A stretch of DNA of 43,446 nucleotides from Alcanivoracaceae bacterium. Its GTDB lineage: Bacteria > Pseudomonadota > Gammaproteobacteria > Xanthomonadales > Marinicellaceae. How positions within the stretch are numbered: position 1 is the first letter of the stretch; each line of letters opens with the position of its first letter. The notes beneath the pieces were generated by a model, which was given only the letters and a program-made list of their open reading frames with translations, was not told where the DNA came from and searched no databases. The position numbers and the translations under genes were made by a program. The stretch spans positions 1 to 43,446 of the forward strand of contig JAESTH010000164.1 of assembly GCA_016763695.1 (NCBI GenBank), given 5' to 3'. Shown here in pieces: positions 1 through 8,904 of the stretch.

Positions 1-1
1 A

Positions 2-1507
2 AAATGCAAAACTAAAAATTTTACTGCCACACCATTAATACCCGGCTATAAGGGACAGTCAGTTGCCAAGGATGTTTATTCGCCAGCACAGTTGGACTTT
101 CTGGTTGGGCATTGCATTGATGCTAAAGAACAAGATGTGCAATTGGCTTTAAGTAATGCACAATCAGTATTCAATCAATGGAATGAAACCCCAGTTGCTA
201 AACGAGCTATGCTCATAAATAAAGTGGCTGATTTAATGGAAAAAAATCAAACCACTCTTTTGTATTTACTGCGCCATGAAGCAGGTAAGAGTTTAGCTGA
301 CAGCATTTCTGAAATAAAAGAAGCAATAGATTTTTGTCGGTATTATGCCCATCATGCCAACGCTAAAATGGCAGATGCGATAAAAATGCCTGGTCCCACA
401 GGTGAAAGTAACTTTCTGACCTTGCAGGGCAAAGGTGTTTTTGTCTGTATTAGTCCATGGAATTTCCCAGTGGCGATATATGTTGGACAAATTGTGGCGG
501 CATTGGTCACAGGTAATTGCGTTATCGCAAAGCCTGCGGAACAAACCTCGATTATTGGTTATTATCTGGCTTGTTTAATTCACCAGGCAGGTGTTCCGCA
601 AACTGTATTTCAATTTGTACCAGGCTTAGGCAGGGAAATTGGCAATGTGCTATGCCAATCCAATAAAACCACCGGTGTGGTCTTTACGGGCTCCACCCAA
701 ACCGCTCAAATCATCAATAAAAATTTAGCCAACCGAGAAAATGTCGCTATAGCCACTTTGGTGGCAGAAACTGGTGGGCAAAATTGCATGATAGCGGATT
801 CATCAGCCTTGCCAGAACAATTGGTCAAAGATGTGATCGCATCGGCCTTTGTCAGTGCCGGCCAAAGGTGTTCGGCATTGCGTATATTATATATTCAGGA
901 AGATATTGCTGATAATGTCCTGAAAATGCTCTCAGGTGCCATGGATGAAATGAACATCAGTCACCCACAAAACTATTCATCCGATGTGGGTCCCTTGATT
1001 GATGGTGTCTCATTGAATAAGCTCAATGCCCATGTTAAATACATGCAGGACAAAGGTAAGCTGATTAAAGCGTTAAATGTTCCAGCAGAATTAAATGGCC
1101 ATTATTTCGCACCACATGCCTTTGAGATTGATTCTATTGAGTTGTTGTCACAAGAGGTCTTCGGCCCATTTTTGCATGTAATTAGATATAAAGCCAAACA
1201 ATTGGATGCTGTAATAGATGCAATTAATAACACAGGTTATGGCCTTACCTTCGGTATCCATTCCCGTATTAATAACAGCATAGAATATGTAGTTTCAAGA
1301 ATCCGTGTTGGTAACTGTTATATCAATCGCAGCACCATTGGTGCAGTGGTAGGCGTACACCCTTTTGGTGGCATGGGCTTATCTGGTACAGGTCCAAAAG
1401 CAGGTGGCCCCAATTATCTGGAAAGCTTTATCACCGAAAAAACCATCACCAACAATATCGCTGCAGTTGGTGGCAATGCCGATTTATTGGAGATTAGTGA
1501 GGATTGA
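2..1507 (+). CDS. putA: Proline dehydrogenase/L-glutamate gamma-semialdehyde dehydrogenase (PutA), C-terminal P5C dehydrogenase part; 5' end outside window
   Basis: Frame is open to the window edge upstream of the listed TTG start (KCKTKNFTATPLIPGYKGQSVAKDVYSPAQ...). Motifs VCISPWNFPVAIYVGQIVAALVTGNCVIAKPAEQT, VAETGGQNCMIADSSALPEQ and SAGQRCSALR are typical of the PutA aldehyde dehydrogenase domain. Confidence 0.9.
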   Translation, partial: KCKTKNFTATPLIPGYKGQSVAKDVYSPAQLDFLVGHCIDAKEQDVQLALSNAQSVFNQWNETPVAKRAMLINKVADLMEKNQTTLLYLLRHEAGKSLADSISEIKEAIDFCRYYAHHANAKMADAIKMPGPTGESNFLTLQGKGVFVCISPWNFPVAIYVGQIVAALVTGNCVIAKPAEQTSIIGYYLACLIHQAGVPQTVFQFVPGLGREIGNVLCQSNKTTGVVFTGSTQTAQIINKNLANRENVAIATLVAETGGQNCMIADSSALPEQLVKDVIASAFVSAGQRCSALRILYIQEDIADNVLKMLSGAMDEMNISHPQNYSSDVGPLIDGVSLNKLNAHVKYMQDKGKLIKALNVPAELNGHYFAPHAFEIDSIELLSQEVFGPFLHVIRYKAKQLDAVIDAINNTGYGLTFGIHSRINNSIEYVVSRIRVGNCYINRSTIGAVVGVHPFGGMGLSGTGPKAGGPNYLESFITEKTITNNIAAVGGNADLLEISED

Positions 1508-1535
1508 TTAAAATCCTTTGCATTGGCAGTACGGT

Positions 1536-1559
1536 AGAGACAAGACATGTCTTGTCTCT
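1536..1559. repeat. Perfect 24-bp palindrome (REP-like; likely bidirectional terminator)
   Basis: AGAGACAAGACATGTCTTGTCTCT is its own reverse complement, is followed by a T-run, and lies between convergent genes. Related copies at 13194 and 34405. Confidence 0.8.
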
Positions 1560-1577
1560 TTTTATTCTTTATTCTCT

Positions 1578-4286
1578 TTATCCTTTTTTCCCATTAAGAT
1601 CACCCAACATATCTTCAGCATAGGGCATCCCAAGCACCTGTAACGTATGGCTCATATGTATTCTGCGATCGTTAAAGTCATCATAAAGATAATACAGCCC
1701 TGTTATATTTTCATAATATGCCTTACCCATGGTATGAATACTGATGCTTTTTTTTAAGTGCTTTCTGGCGGCTTTCTTATACCAAAATTTCTCCTTGTAC
1801 CCATCCTCTAAACTCCCAACATCTTTAATAACTTTATGGGTTAAATAGGCACAAAGCCCTGATTCCATATGAGTAAAATGAAAGGGTGAGTCATATAAAC
1901 TATTATAATAAAATAAAGTTGATGATAAGTCTTTCAGGCGCGTGCTTCGTTTCAATCTGAGGGAATCAGAAGATTCTATTTCAAAATCTTTCTTAACCAT
2001 ATAAGTACTATAGATTAAAACAGACAATCCTCGTAACCTGTTTAAAATGGGAAAACGCATAAAGAGTAAATGATTCTCCAATTTTTTTTGTATATATTTT
2101 TTCATCTCAAAGGTGTTAACTTGGAGAATATTCGTTATTTTTTTATGTACTGTTTTCTGAACACTTTCTTTGCTAATTAATGTTTTTAAGCTTTGATCAA
2201 AGAATTTTTTGATCCCTTCTTCCAGTTCTTTTTTTGGTAAATTATTAGTGAGATTATCAAATTCAGCTTGTATACTTGAATAAAAGCTTCCATTTGAGGA
2301 ACGGCAAATTAAGTCTGTAATTTTCATTTCAAATAATTCAGATATTTTCTTATCATACATCACTTTAAAATGGCCATTTAACCATTTATTAAGTGCTTTA
2401 TTAATTTCTCCATTTTTGAGATTTTTCTGATGTTCTCCTTCATTTACTAGGCGAATTATTTCATTGAAACTTTCATCTAATGTGAGTATTTCACCCATCT
2501 CAAATTTAACAGAGATCTTTTCTTTTAAATTTCCCCCAATTAGTTCTTCAAGTCTCTTTATTAATAATAAAAAATCTTTTATTTGTGTTTGGTTTTCATT
2601 TGTCAGTTTCTTGCTCGCATTATTTTTTTGCAAAACATCCTCAAGTACTTCATGCAGCTTTTTATCAAGTAAAACCTTGACTAATAAATCCTCGACTAAA
2701 TTTCCAACCTTTTTAACAACGATTGACTCTAAACATTCTTGACTGAAAACTTTATTGACTTTATCTTCTAGATTGTCGTCTTTTTCAAGCATCGATAAAT
2801 TCTTCAAAATTTCATTAAAATACTTTTGCTTGACTTCTTTATTTAATTCAATTAAGGAAAAGTCTTCTTTCCTATGGGTTCCCCATTTGAGTAAAAGCTT
2901 GCTTATACGAGTACATTGTTTGTAAGCTTTTTTTTCCAAACAGAGTAAATAAAGTGAGTAAGCTAATGTAATAAACTCAGGATAAAGAACTTTTTTGTGT
3001 GATTCATTAACATGTGGAGCTAAAACATGTGGAGCCAATCTGCCGAGTTTATTATCAAAGACTACTGCTTCAGCACTTTTTAAACAGGAGATTGAAAATT
3101 TCAATAAATAGTCAATATAGGCATTAAATATGGGCTCTTCAGATTTGGGTTTGCGATCCTCACTGGCACTGGTTTCTTTAGAGACAGTTATCCACCATAT
3201 TGATGTAGAAATTAAAGTTGCCAATTCTAAATATTCTTTTGAGGCAGATTCATAGTAACCTCCATCTTCAAGATATCGTATTCCCGCCCATGATAAATGT
3301 ATGCCTATAAAAAGCCTTTGTGCGTCAACATTATTGTTGTATTCCTCCAGTACATCTGGATAGCTTATATTTTCATTACCATCTACATCAAATGGCTCTG
3401 ACCTATATCTATTATCATTAAGCTTCCATTTTCCTAACCAATCACTCAAAACTCCACAATCAACACACCAATTGCCTTTAATTCTAAATATTAAATTATC
3501 ATTGCCTTTATTGCATTCTATTGATGACAAACCCATCCATTCATCAATAATTTTATAAAAATCTTGAGGATTATTTATTATTTTACCCTCACTAGCACTG
3601 CAACAAGTGTCATCACTTGCATTGGTATTTTTGATATTAACACTATCTTCAATGATATCTAATTTAAATATATTCATTTTAGCTAATGTTGAGTCACCAA
3701 TATCCATCAAGTTTGAAGAAAGGGCCAATATAAGATAATCGGGTTTATTCAAAATAGAAAGGCATTCAGTATCTTCTCTAGTAGAATTAAGTTTACGGTC
3801 AGAAGTGTTAATCCGATGATAAAGAAACCTTCTTAGTTCATGTAATGCCACCGAATAGTGGTAAGTAGCACGTAATAAGTAACCATGTATAAGTTCCCGT
3901 TTACCATTTTCATGTTTTACAGTTTCTTGGTTGCCTTTAAAAAAAGCCAGATCTCCTGTTTTATTATGTAATTGAGAAGCAATAAGTGAAAAATTTGAAT
4001 GGCCGTACGTAGAGGGGGATATTGTTTTACAATCATGCATATCTTTAATAAATGGCAGGATTGTTCGTAACTTACCAATGCCTTTTTCTAATATAACCAA
4101 ACTCGCATCCAAACTGCCAGACATTTTTTCTATCAGCCAGGCTTCAGCAAATAAGGGCTGATAAAGTATTTTGAAATATTTAAGCACGTTATGGCGTTTA
4201 ATTTTATCACTCTGATTTTCAATCGATCGCTCTGAAAAATATTGGAGTATTTTCATTGAGATATGTTTATTTTCCATTTTTTTCAC
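1578..4286 (-). CDS. Large helical protein of unknown function, partner of the membrane NTPase
   Basis: 902-aa ORF overlapping the upstream NTPase gene by 20 nt in another frame; starts GTG (4286) or ATG (4277). No family recognised; helical/TPR-like segments. Confidence 0.85.
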   Translation of the reverse strand: MKKMENKHISMKILQYFSERSIENQSDKIKRHNVLKYFKILYQPLFAEAWLIEKMSGSLDASLVILEKGIGKLRTILPFIKDMHDCKTISPSTYGHSNFSLIASQLHNKTGDLAFFKGNQETVKHENGKRELIHGYLLRATYHYSVALHELRRFLYHRINTSDRKLNSTREDTECLSILNKPDYLILALSSNLMDIGDSTLAKMNIFKLDIIEDSVNIKNTNASDDTCCSASEGKIINNPQDFYKIIDEWMGLSSIECNKGNDNLIFRIKGNWCVDCGVLSDWLGKWKLNDNRYRSEPFDVDGNENISYPDVLEEYNNNVDAQRLFIGIHLSWAGIRYLEDGGYYESASKEYLELATLISTSIWWITVSKETSASEDRKPKSEEPIFNAYIDYLLKFSISCLKSAEAVVFDNKLGRLAPHVLAPHVNESHKKVLYPEFITLAYSLYLLCLEKKAYKQCTRISKLLLKWGTHRKEDFSLIELNKEVKQKYFNEILKNLSMLEKDDNLEDKVNKVFSQECLESIVVKKVGNLVEDLLVKVLLDKKLHEVLEDVLQKNNASKKLTNENQTQIKDFLLLIKRLEELIGGNLKEKISVKFEMGEILTLDESFNEIIRLVNEGEHQKNLKNGEINKALNKWLNGHFKVMYDKKISELFEMKITDLICRSSNGSFYSSIQAEFDNLTNNLPKKELEEGIKKFFDQSLKTLISKESVQKTVHKKITNILQVNTFEMKKYIQKKLENHLLFMRFPILNRLRGLSVLIYSTYMVKKDFEIESSDSLRLKRSTRLKDLSSTLFYYNSLYDSPFHFTHMESGLCAYLTHKVIKDVGSLEDGYKEKFWYKKAARKHLKKSISIHTMGKAYYENITGLYYLYDDFNDRRIHMSHTLQVLGMPYAEDMLGDLNGKKG

Positions 4287-7200
4287 TGGGGGAATTAATC
4301 TTATTAATTCCTAAAAAAGTCCTTATAAGTTTGTTTGCTAAGCTTTTAGCATCGCGATAATGCGAAAGGGCTACTAAAGGCCGGTTATCTTTTTCATATG
4401 TCTGACCTAACATCAACATCAATGTTAATCTTTCATTGCCCCAATTAATATTGGCCTTTAAACCATTAGAACCATCTGAAAGTATTTCTCCGATTGGGAA
4501 ATTACCCTGTTGAGAATGACGTATATTATAATTTTTATCTAATATATCAATGGCCTTGATATATTCACTTCTGGCCGCATCAAACTCTTTATCCAGATCG
4601 TATAATTCGCCTAATCCAGTAATTAAATCCAGGTTGTTTGAATCATATTCCTTTAACTTCCTTTTATAAATTTTCTTCAAATCACCAGATTCATCTAAAG
4701 TAAAATTATAGGCCGCACTGTCATTGTCTGATACTTTTGATAAATAGGCTAATTCCTTACTTAAATCGCTTCTAAATTTGAATACAAATATACCATTGAG
4801 AACCCTATGTAAGTAAAGCCCTGAAAACTGCTCTACAATGGATTCAAAAACCCTTTGCAGTTCTGGTAAGCGGTGAATATGGGCTAATTCATCAAGGCGA
4901 TACAAGTGACGCCAGGAGAAAGCATGGCCATGAAATTTCATGATAAAGTCCGATAAATAAAATATCGCCGTTGCCATTTTATCATCTGCCTGAGCAATAT
5001 AATTCCCTACTTTAAGATTTATATTATAAAATACATCTGCTAAAAACTGAATACGGATAATTTCATTGTCTCCAAATTCCAGAACATCTAAACACTCAAT
5101 GTTGTTTTTTTTGTCCCTTACTATTGCAGGGTTAATGAACTCCAAAAACAGTCGTTTTAACTGTTTTGGGTTGCCTTGAGATCTATATGTAAGAAATTGA
5201 ATGAAATTTAAAATAAACTTTTCCTGGTCGACTATTGACATCTCATCAAATTGGTTGAATTTAATATAAACAGAATCACTTTCTGTTATGTCTTTATGCC
5301 CTTGAAAAAGTTTTAGGTTGCTATAAAGAGCGCGAAATTCAGAATTTTCTTTTCCTTCATTCATTAGTGAAAAAGTTTCTGCTAACTGGTTTTGATCTTT
5401 GCTAGATAATATGTTGCTATTAATTAATTTATATTGAAGCTCAAAAGAGCTTTTTCCAGATAGATCCTTGCTATAAGGACGGGCTCTTTCATACTGCAAA
5501 TTAACATATTCAATAATATTGGTTTTAATATCAGTTAAATCTCCCTCATTATCTGTCAATAAAGAGGGGATAAACAGTTCAATGTCAAAGATGCTGGTTA
5601 GAAAGGCTTCTCTGGAGTTTGAATCTGCCAACCATTGATCATGTAGATCTCTACCTGCCACAAAGATAAATTTAGCTTTTGCGGTGGTGATAAAATTCTT
5701 CATATCTGATAACAAAATGTTTATTTGATGTGTTCTAGCCGCCTCATTTTCGGTATAACTTTTTTGTTTATCATGAATCTCCACATGCTCAACCATACCA
5801 CCATGATTATGCAATTTATCCAGCTCATCAAAAACAAAAATAATTGAAGGGGCTGCCAGCGTAAATATTTTTCCGTGTGATAAAAACCAGCCTTTTTGAT
5901 CTTTACTGATATCTTCAATCAGTTTGATCATTCTGATTTCTGCAATTCTTGGGTTAATGGGTTCACTTTGAGTAGATTTTTCATTATTCCATAAGACTGA
6001 ACCAGCAATATTATGTAAAGAACCGATGACTCCTTTTTGCGTGCGAGTCACTCGTGAAGAAAAATCTCTTAACAGGCGGTCTATTTTTGCAATATTCCTT
6101 CTTTGATAACTTATAGGTTTAAATAAAATTGCTAAATACAGAATAAAGAATATTAATAGCATCCCAATCAGGTCAATTAAAGTATATTTAAAATAAATCC
6201 ATCCATCTTTTGGTTCTCCTACAGTATTCAATAAATATGTAGTAAGTAATATTGTTTCATCTATTTGTCCTTCAAGAATAGGCCTCTTTAGAAAGTCATT
6301 CAGCTTGTATTCTGAACTTGAAGAGTATGATTTCTGATATTTGGTAGAAACAGAGCTATTTTCGTTATTTGTCACCTGCTTATTTATAACCATCTCATAA
6401 TCAACCTGATTATCAAAACTATTAAATGTACTCGATAATGGCTTCCATAATATTAAACTTAAAAACATCAATATTATTGGAATAATTTTATTATAGGCAT
6501 AATTACCGCCTAAAAATATACTACTGTATTTGCTTTTGAGTTCGATTAACATGGCATGAATTATATTTGAATGATTTAAATCCTTAAAACCCAGATTAAT
6601 GGGAATATAAATTGAAGGAACCTTATGGTGTAATATAATCCAGGGGAATGACCATTGTGATAAAAAAATGGCATATCGCCTTTGTTTTTTTGCAAAATCT
6701 GAGTTGGTGCTTTTTGCTAATATTTTTTTAATTATGCTATCTTCTATGAAGTAACCAAAAGCCATATACGCTACTGATAAAAAGATAAGTGCCTTACTAA
6801 TGCAACTCAATAATAATGGTTGTTGTATTAACAAAAATAATAATAGAATATTCAAGATCACAATTAAGATCACACAAATAATAAAACTAAAATGAGCTGG
6901 TTTTTTAGAAACTAATGTGATTATCCATAACATTAGATGATTAATTATTGCAAAGAAGAGCCCCGCACTTAGAGTGTCTATAATTAATGATTGTTTCTCT
7001 TCTTCATTAGCCAAAAAATATCCTCTTATAATAATTATTAATACAGGAACCAGCAGGAATGTATATGACTTTATTTTTAGCCAATTTACAAGCTTAAATA
7101 TTTGCATGGAAACTTTGTCATCGCGATCCTTTATACTACTATGATATTGTGATTTAATACTTTTCAGAGCTTTACGAAGCATCCAACCATACAAAAATAT

Positions 7201-7635
7201 AACCAGTGTAGGAAATATTCCAAAAAGCCCAAATAAAATTTTTGTAAAGCTATTATCTACCTCTATTCCCTTTATAGATATTAGAACTAAACTAGAATCA
7301 AAGATGAAAGCTAGAAAAAAAGAAATGACCGAAATAAAAAGATAATCGCCAATTTTTGAAGTATTGTTGTTTTGAATTATTCTGGGATTGATTTCTAAAT
7401 TATGCTCTGCAACGCAATGATTAACAAAACTGGTTTTTCCACTGCCTCTTGTGCCAGTGACTAACAAGCAACCGTTTTTCTTGGGTTCTAGTAACCACCT
7501 AATAAAGAACTTCCTTTGTTTCTTGCGACCAACCATGGTTTCGTTGTATGGTGATTTTAACAAGCCGCCCTGAATAATGCGACCGAATGGAATAACTAAC
7601 TTTTGATTGACAAAATCATTGAAAATACTTTTCAT
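4267..7635 (-). CDS. Multi-pass membrane P-loop NTPase, KAP-like topology
   Basis: 1122-aa ORF. Walker A LLVTGTRGSGKTSF near the N-terminus, many hydrophobic segments (about aa 95-540), Walker B-like SIIFVFDELDKL, sensor-like AKFIFVAGRD, then SQGNPKQLKRLF, resembling the KAP/STAND lid region. C-terminus contains TPR-like helices. Confidence 0.8.
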   Translation of the reverse strand: MKSIFNDFVNQKLVIPFGRIIQGGLLKSPYNETMVGRKKQRKFFIRWLLEPKKNGCLLVTGTRGSGKTSFVNHCVAEHNLEINPRIIQNNNTSKIGDYLFISVISFFLAFIFDSSLVLISIKGIEVDNSFTKILFGLFGIFPTLVIFLYGWMLRKALKSIKSQYHSSIKDRDDKVSMQIFKLVNWLKIKSYTFLLVPVLIIIIRGYFLANEEEKQSLIIDTLSAGLFFAIINHLMLWIITLVSKKPAHFSFIICVILIVILNILLLFLLIQQPLLLSCISKALIFLSVAYMAFGYFIEDSIIKKILAKSTNSDFAKKQRRYAIFLSQWSFPWIILHHKVPSIYIPINLGFKDLNHSNIIHAMLIELKSKYSSIFLGGNYAYNKIIPIILMFLSLILWKPLSSTFNSFDNQVDYEMVINKQVTNNENSSVSTKYQKSYSSSSEYKLNDFLKRPILEGQIDETILLTTYLLNTVGEPKDGWIYFKYTLIDLIGMLLIFFILYLAILFKPISYQRRNIAKIDRLLRDFSSRVTRTQKGVIGSLHNIAGSVLWNNEKSTQSEPINPRIAEIRMIKLIEDISKDQKGWFLSHGKIFTLAAPSIIFVFDELDKLHNHGGMVEHVEIHDKQKSYTENEAARTHQINILLSDMKNFITTAKAKFIFVAGRDLHDQWLADSNSREAFLTSIFDIELFIPSLLTDNEGDLTDIKTNIIEYVNLQYERARPYSKDLSGKSSFELQYKLINSNILSSKDQNQLAETFSLMNEGKENSEFRALYSNLKLFQGHKDITESDSVYIKFNQFDEMSIVDQEKFILNFIQFLTYRSQGNPKQLKRLFLEFINPAIVRDKKNNIECLDVLEFGDNEIIRIQFLADVFYNINLKVGNYIAQADDKMATAIFYLSDFIMKFHGHAFSWRHLYRLDELAHIHRLPELQRVFESIVEQFSGLYLHRVLNGIFVFKFRSDLSKELAYLSKVSDNDSAAYNFTLDESGDLKKIYKRKLKEYDSNNLDLITGLGELYDLDKEFDAARSEYIKAIDILDKNYNIRHSQQGNFPIGEILSDGSNGLKANINWGNERLTLMLMLGQTYEKDNRPLVALSHYRDAKSLANKLIRTFLGINKINSPSEKNGK

Positions 7636-7772
7636 GTCCTTCTCCCCCTTCCAATAATACAGTTTAATAAATCGTATAAAAGACAGAGGATAAAATCCTT
7701 TTAGTGGTTTATTTAACTGCGAACAGAAATAAATATACTATTTAGTATAGCGTACAGATAAGAAATTGTAAA

Positions 7773-7800
7773 CAGCCTTATTCAATATTGAATGAGCCTG
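7773..7800. promoter_or_regulatory. 28-bp near-perfect palindrome upstream of the NTPase operon
   Basis: CAGCCTTATTCAATATTGAATGAGCCTG; 12 of 14 positions per arm are symmetric, with a perfect 14-bp core ATTCAATATTGAAT. Confidence 0.5.
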
Positions 7801-7886
7801 AAATAAAAGCCACTTCTAACATGAAAGGAGTCTAAAAATTGCATAAAGAATAAATGTAGTTCATTTTTTGTCAAATGAGAACGATC

Positions 7887-8048
7887 ATGAAATTTGAAAA
7901 ATTAAAATCAATCGAACAACTTCTACAATTTATTATTGGAACAAAAAAAGTAATATTCCAAATCAAGTAAAGTAAAACGGAGAAGTATGAATGGATTACT
8001 AAAGAATTAGTGAGATTTAAGTGTTCATGTCTTTGTAAAAAAGAAAAA
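7887..8048 (+). pseudogene. Remnant N-terminus of a DDE integrase/transposase-like protein, with internal stop
   Basis: Reads MKFEKLKSIEQLLQFIIGTKKVIFQIK*SKTEKYEWITKELVRFKCSCLCKKEKG, resembling the N-terminus of a common 'integrase catalytic domain' transposase (IEQL..FL.GT..V.F...SK.ERY.WI...LVRF.Y..L.K.DKG), recalled from memory. Runs directly into putA-derived sequence. Confidence 0.5.
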
Positions 8049-8648
8049 GGTGGGCAGAATTGCATGATAGCAGATTCATTAGCCTTGCCAGAGCAATTGG
8101 TTAAAGATGTTCGGCAGTACGTTACTGTTTATTCAGGAATACATTGCTGATAATGTCCTGAACATGCTCAATACTCATGTTAAATACATGCAGGACAAAG
8201 GTAAACTGATTAAGGCGTTAAATGTTCCAGCAGAATTAAATGGCCATTATTTCGTATCACATGCCTTTGAACTTGACTCTAGTAAATTATTAGCACAAGA
8301 AGTCTTCGGCACATTTTGCACGTAATCAGATATAAGGCCAAACATTTGGATGCTGTAATAGATGCGATTAATAATACAGGCTATGGCCTAACCTTCAGCA
8401 TTCATTCCCGTATTAATAGCACCATAGAATATGTTGTTTCAAGAAATCGTGTTGGTCACTGTTATATTATCGCAGCACCATTAGCAGTGGTTGACGTACA
8501 TCCCTTTGGAGGCCTAGGTTTATCTGGTACAGGCCCCAATGCTGGTGGCTCCAATTACCTGGAAAGTTTTATCACCGAAAAAACTATCACTAACAACATT
8601 GTAGCTGTCGGCAGTAATGCCGATTTATTAGAGAGTATCGATGGTTGA
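8049..8648 (+). pseudogene. Degenerate partial duplicate of the putA 3' end
   Basis: Aligns by eye to 773-1507 with a 37-bp deletion, a 93-bp deletion and small indels (loss of one T at the GGCACATTTT tract; further small indels near 8465). Explains track ORFs 8107-8325 and 8316-8648. Confidence 0.9.
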
Positions 8649-8653
8649 TTTGA

Positions 8654-8678
8654 AAAACTATTGCTTAACAATAGTTTT
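8654..8678 (+). terminator. Hairpin downstream of the putA fragment
   Basis: AAAACTATTG-cttaa-CAATAGTTTT, 10-bp perfect stem, immediately after the fragment's stop codon. Confidence 0.45.
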
Positions 8679-8830
8679 AATGTAGGTGAAAATGTGAAGA
8701 TAAGCTATGTTTTTTAAGGCTTATTTCATATTGGACAAGGCTAAATATTGTGAATATGTAGATAATGCATTACTATCTTTAGATAAATTGCATCTACATA
8801 ATACTCATATATTAATACAATAATTAATTA

Positions 8831-8870
8831 TAAATTAATATTCTGCGCAACTAATATGAATATTAATTTA
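8831..8870. promoter_or_regulatory. 13-bp perfect inverted repeat upstream of the STAND gene
   Basis: TAAATTAATATTC (8831-8843), 14-nt spacer, GAATATTAATTTA (8858-8870); 34 bp before the ATG at 8905. Confidence 0.45.
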
Positions 8871-8904
8871 AAAATGATTTCCACACTAAAAAAGGTTAAA
8901 TATA

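Noticed and set aside
2464-2742. 92-aa + strand ORF inside the 902-aa gene
   Set aside because: Antisense, S/F-rich, no initiation signal or family match; likely chance.
7871-8065. 64-aa minus-strand ORF
   Set aside because: Overlaps the transposase remnant and putA fragment on the other strand; no coding signature.
8107-8648. Two short + strand ORFs listed as separate genes
   Set aside because: They are the two frames of the degraded putA fragment, not genes.
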